Positions 61,601-64,000 of a DNA stretch of 64,000 nucleotides are shown piece by piece. The stretch is from the NCBI GenBank assembly GCA_964036665.1, contig OZ038532.1, positions 16,510,537-16,574,536 on the forward strand, read 5' to 3'. Position numbers and translations under genes: made by a program. The notes beneath the pieces were generated by a model. That model did not search any database and had not been told where the DNA came from. It saw only the letters and a list, made by a program, of their open reading frames with translations. Source of the stretch: Gordius sp. MW1 (lineage: Eukaryota; Nematomorpha; Gordioida; Gordea; Gordiidae). Position 1 is the stretch's first letter; each line of letters begins with the position of its first letter.

Positions 61601-62643
61601 TGGTTATATGAAAAATAAATATAAGTGAAGCTAGAAAATTAGTGGCAGATTCTAGGTTCATCAAAAGTGTGCTCATTAATTGCATAGCAATTAATAAATT
61701 ACCAAATTAAAAGGAAGTACAATTACAGATTATATTAAAATATGATTAATTCAATTTGATATAAAAGTAATATTAGATGTTAAAGAGTTAGTATTCTGAA
61801 CTTTGATATTAAAACTTATAAAAGATTTAGGGAGAATAGATTTGAATAGTAAAGGGTGAGGTTGCTACACCATAAGAATCCAAAAAAGGAATGTAAAGAA
61901 AAGATTTATTAGGTAATAAAAAAGGTAAGATATTTGATAATCATATTCAGGGTTAAAATGTAGGGATTTAGATAAACTTATTTACAGTATTCAATTTTAA
62001 TGAATTCAAAATCTTAAAAAATGTTTTAGTTTTAAAAAATAAATGATAGCAAACTAGTATCAAAGAGTTAACAATAAATTTGTAACAAATTATCATAACA
62101 AATTTATCACCTAAAATATAAAGCAATCTTGTTAAACATTAGATAACCTGCCAACTTGAGTTATCATAATATACATCATTGCTACGCAAAGTCCAATAAG
62201 ATGATGCAATACTTATATTGTGCTTTGTATTGGCAATAAGGTTGCTCCATGCTTCAAATGTATTAGGATGATTTTGATTTAAATTAAATGTGGATGGGAA
62301 AGATATGTTTTGAGGAATGCTTTCAACAATTGACAACCTATTTATCAGTTTAAATAAATTTTAGATCAATTGTTATCAATCCGTGTGATAGGTCATTTAC
62401 ATATAATAGTAATATGTAATAATCAGCTAACAATTCATATACTTACATACACATGTCAGCACAAGAAGATTCATATCTGTTCGGAATTTGGTGTACTAGA
62501 GGATAAATTATAAATAAAGCAATATAGCTAAAGAAAATAATAACAACTATAGAGGCAATCAAAATCCAAATAATCTTTAATAAAGAGAGGCTTCTTGAAG
62601 TGTCTAATTCTCTGTATAAAATATGAGATTTATCATTTTCCAT
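55683..62643 (-). CDS. PLD3: PLD3-type phospholipase D family protein, complete, 9 coding exons, 498 aa
   Basis: PLD3/PLD4 are type II membrane glycoproteins of the endolysosome that act as 5' exonucleases on single-stranded nucleic acid and take part in lysosomal phospholipid metabolism. Exons: 62643-62447, 62337-62148, 60820-60706, 60558-60425, 59827-59585, 59281-59142, 57604-57442, 56121-56019, 55894-55683. All introns are GT-AG with agreeing phases; total 1497 nt including the TGA. Residues about 20-48 form one membrane segment after a short cytosolic tail. [11 protein letters not shown] and [12 protein letters not shown] open the luminal domain. First HKD: H187-T-K189-x4-D194, then [28 protein letters not shown] and [13 protein letters not shown] follow. 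Second motif: H416-A-K418-x4-E423, with Glu as in PLD3, then [10 protein letters not shown] and IFLRDWNS near the end. Length fits the family (about 490). All catalytic residues are present, so probably active. Confidence 0.95.
56515..56610. other. GC-richer patch in PLD3 intron 7
   Basis: CCAGGGGTCACACCCCTCGA and CTTGGGGCTCCGCCTATGG look like a transposon end, but no partner end or duplication was found. Confidence 0.25.
56851..57053. mobile_element. 203-bp hAT-like MITE (TAGTGTTGTAAAAACGG family) in PLD3 intron 7
   Basis: Inverted ends TAGTGTTGTAAAAACGG / CCGTTTTTACAACACTA. Each half contains GTCGAC(C/T) and TTTAGTCGA words so the element folds on itself. Flanks (ATGCTATT, ATCCTTAG) do not give a clear duplication. 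A sister copy lies at 60170-60369. Confidence 0.8.
58196..58447 (+). repeat. Left arm of a 2.7-kb-spaced inverted duplication (PLD3 intron 6)
   Basis: About 225-250 bp here are nearly identical to the reverse complement of 61148-61374. Examples: TTAATATGCTTATTAAGTAT, TTTATAAGCCTGATACTAAT, AATCAGGGAATAGAAATT, GTGACCTGCAAATTAA and CTCTAAAAATTTCGATAAAT. No terminal repeats or target duplication recognised. Confidence 0.9.
58778..59018. mobile_element. GGCGTACGC-family hAT MITE in PLD3 intron 6
   Basis: Left end CCATGGGCGTACGCAG; right end CCTGCGTACGCCCCC; several G and C runs; GCAACTGCCCTAAATTAGGC as in 53313-53757. No duplication was found, so the right boundary is blurred by poly-C. Confidence 0.75.
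60170..60369. mobile_element. 200-bp hAT-like MITE (TAGTGTTGTAAAAACGG family) in PLD3 intron 4
   Basis: Ends TAGTGTTGTTAAAACGG and CCGTTTTTTACAACACTT. ATGTGAG occurs on both sides (60163-60169, 60371-60377), consistent with a slightly decayed 8-bp duplication. Aligns end to end with 56851-57053. Confidence 0.82.
61148..61374 (-). repeat. Right arm of the inverted duplication (PLD3 intron 2)
   Basis: Reverse complement of 58196-58447, with a few mismatches and a short deletion. The two arms bracket PLD3 exons 3-6. Confidence 0.9.
61503..61540 (+). repeat. Poly-G run of 25 followed by (AG)n, PLD3 intron 2
   Basis: 25 consecutive G (61503-61527) then AGAGAGAGAGAGA. Simple repeat with G-quadruplex potential. 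Confidence 0.95.
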
Positions 62644-62719
62644 AATTTCCAAAAGGGAATTACTTATAATTAAATTAATATGAGTAAATGTAGTCAAATA
62701 ATTTTGAAAATTTTTTTAC

Positions 62720-62740
62720 AACAGCTGCTAATCAGCTGTT
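62720..62740. promoter_or_regulatory. Paired E-boxes upstream of PLD3
   Basis: AACAGCTGCT (62720-62729) and ATCAGCTGTT (62731-62740) lie 77-97 nt 5' of the PLD3 ATG. The second fits AWCAGCTGWT, as does the site 10 nt upstream of the NCKAP1 ATG. Promoter role is inferred. Confidence 0.35.
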
Positions 62741-62857
62741 AAATCCCAAATTTATTTTAATGGCTTTTTTGAACAAAAGATGATCGATAGCGCTATTGTT
62801 TTATTTGTTCCCAGGGTTTTTTTTAGAAAAAATGCTCCGGGGGGGGTAAAAAAATTT

Positions 62858-63655
62858 TTAATTGCTAAACCATTTTGTATAATTATTACTGATTTTTATT
62901 GGTGATATAAGTGATATATAAATAGATAAATACACGAACGGGACATTAATGAACACACCTTTTGTTTTTTGTTGAATAAATAAATCGTTTTTGTTGTAAA
63001 GAGAACAGACAGAGCATAAAGCCCCACCTAAGGCTTCATCAAAAATTAGCCATTGGCATTTAGATGTCCATGAAATCATAAATTTATATGATGGTTTAAG
63101 TTTTAAATTTTGCCCATGTTTTTCACTTTCAGAGACTAAGCAATTAGTAGAGCTGCCAATACACTCATCTTTATCAATATATATTAATAAAATAAAAACA
63201 ACTTGCATAATTTTAATTACCAGCATTTTTATCATAAGAAAAAAAAGACAGTTTTCCCCACTCCAGCAGAATTACGATTTTCATTTTGACCTAAAACATG
63301 AAAATATATATAATACTTCTATATTAAAACCAAAATCTTTGCCTCTTTCAGAGTTCATGTGAATTTCACTGCTGGAAATAATATCTGTCTTTAACTTATA
63401 TATATTTAAAATATCAAATGCTTAAAAATAATTACCATAATTTCCCATAGTAAGGGATAAAACAAGAGTTTTTTTTAATTCAGTCCCATCTTTACCTATT
63501 ACAAACAAACATATTCATGTCTTATTTTATATAAACACAAATACCCATACATAATTAAAATTATTCCAAATTAAATCATATTTACCATCTTTTTTATTAG
63601 GCTTTTCCTTTTTACTAAAGTAGTGTAAAAGAATACTTTTATATTTACCAGACAT
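62858..63655 (-). CDS. hAT/ZMYM-type TTF zinc-finger protein, N-terminal stub
   Basis: Proposed exons on the minus strand: 63655-63586 (MSGKYKSILLHYFSKKEKPN then KKD), 63495-63436 (KDGTELKKTLVLSLTMGNY) and 63384-63331 (DIISSSEIHMNSERGKDF), linked in phase by short GT-AG introns. A last exon at 63185-62858 encodes SYKFMISWTSKCQWLIFDEA, GGALCSVCSLYNKNDLFI and, after a probable 40-nt intron (GTTTATC...AATCAG), NNYTKWFSN and a stop. The W..C-x2-C...F...NY.KW pattern is the TTF-type zinc finger at the N-terminus of hAT transposases and ZMYM1-like proteins. The join to the last exon is unresolved. The transposase catalytic core is absent: only about 215 bp separate the stop from the PLD3 start. It is either a truncated transposon or a small domesticated finger protein. 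Confidence 0.5.
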
Positions 63656-64000
63656 CTGCAATTCAAAATAAGCATATTATTGTATATCAATAAAAAACAA
63701 ACAATAGAATCTATTATTAATAATAATTCTTTTTAAGTTTATAAGTAAGATAGTGATTTAATAATTCTAAAAGCATTTATTTATGTTTAATTACCTATTG
63801 ATATTTTTTAATTAAAGAAAATTTGTAACTTTCAAGATTGTAAATTAGGGTTCACAGATGTTAAAAAATGATGTTTATAAATGATTTTTACCTGATTTGT
63901 AAAAAAAATTTAATTTCGCCAATTTTATATTTTTTTTATTAACAAATTAAAATAATTTATTAAATTTCAATTTTAGCCTATTAATATAATTTATGACTTC

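Noticed and set aside
1..64000. CRISPR array, operons, bacterial signals
   Set aside because: The sequence is animal nuclear DNA; the tandem arrays lack the repeat-spacer pattern.
1..64000. LTR retrotransposons or endogenous viruses
   Set aside because: No paired LTRs and no integrase, protease or capsid-like segment was seen; the RT segments all belong to non-LTR-type elements.

Overview
The window is AT-rich nuclear DNA from an animal, almost certainly an invertebrate; the phylum cannot be fixed from the sequence alone. The evidence is four metazoan protein genes (NCKAP1/Nap1, a folate-receptor-family gene, an ABRA/Costars gene and a PLD3-type phospholipase D), three of them split by GT-AG introns of 37 bp to about 2 kb, set in a dense field of transposable elements. 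Most long open frames here are not genes. They are transposon pieces, antisense shadows of exons, or minisatellite.

Layout. 0.6-7.2 kb (minus): the 5' half of NCKAP1, 11 exons in consistent phase, continuing off the left edge. 9.4-10.5 kb (minus): a degraded 28S rRNA fragment. 11.3-21.1 kb: RTE-clade LINE copies, an 18-bp-TIR element filled with minisatellite (12.35-14.12 kb), and a hAT transposon inserted in a LINE (16.56-18.32 kb). 23.0-27.0 kb (minus): a folate-receptor-family gene lacking its last exon. 29-33 kb: hAT-type elements nested in one another and a fold-back element. 33.9-36.4 kb (minus): a broken reverse-transcriptase element of a different type, with a C-terminal zinc motif and a possible nuclease domain. 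41.4-44.4 kb: an almost full-length but frameshifted RTE LINE with a 10-bp target duplication. 46.0-49.1 kb: three transposons nested inside one another, the outer one keeping a hAT transposase C-terminus. 50.7-51.6 kb (plus): intronless ABRA-like gene. 52-53.8 kb: a cluster of G/C-tract hAT MITEs. 55.7-62.6 kb (minus): a complete nine-exon PLD3 gene (498 aa). 62.9-63.7 kb (minus): exons of a hAT/ZMYM-type TTF zinc-finger protein, apparently a stub.

The four host genes have unrelated roles: WAVE-complex actin nucleation, actin/Rho signalling, folate-type ligand binding, and lysosomal nuclease/lipid metabolism. Nothing suggests co-regulation, except that NCKAP1 and PLD3 both have an AWCAGCTGWT-type E-box just upstream of the start codon. 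The most informative non-genic content is the hAT transposon community. Many copies still have exact 8-bp target duplications, and the nesting, in one case with a paralogous empty site in the same window, gives their relative ages.
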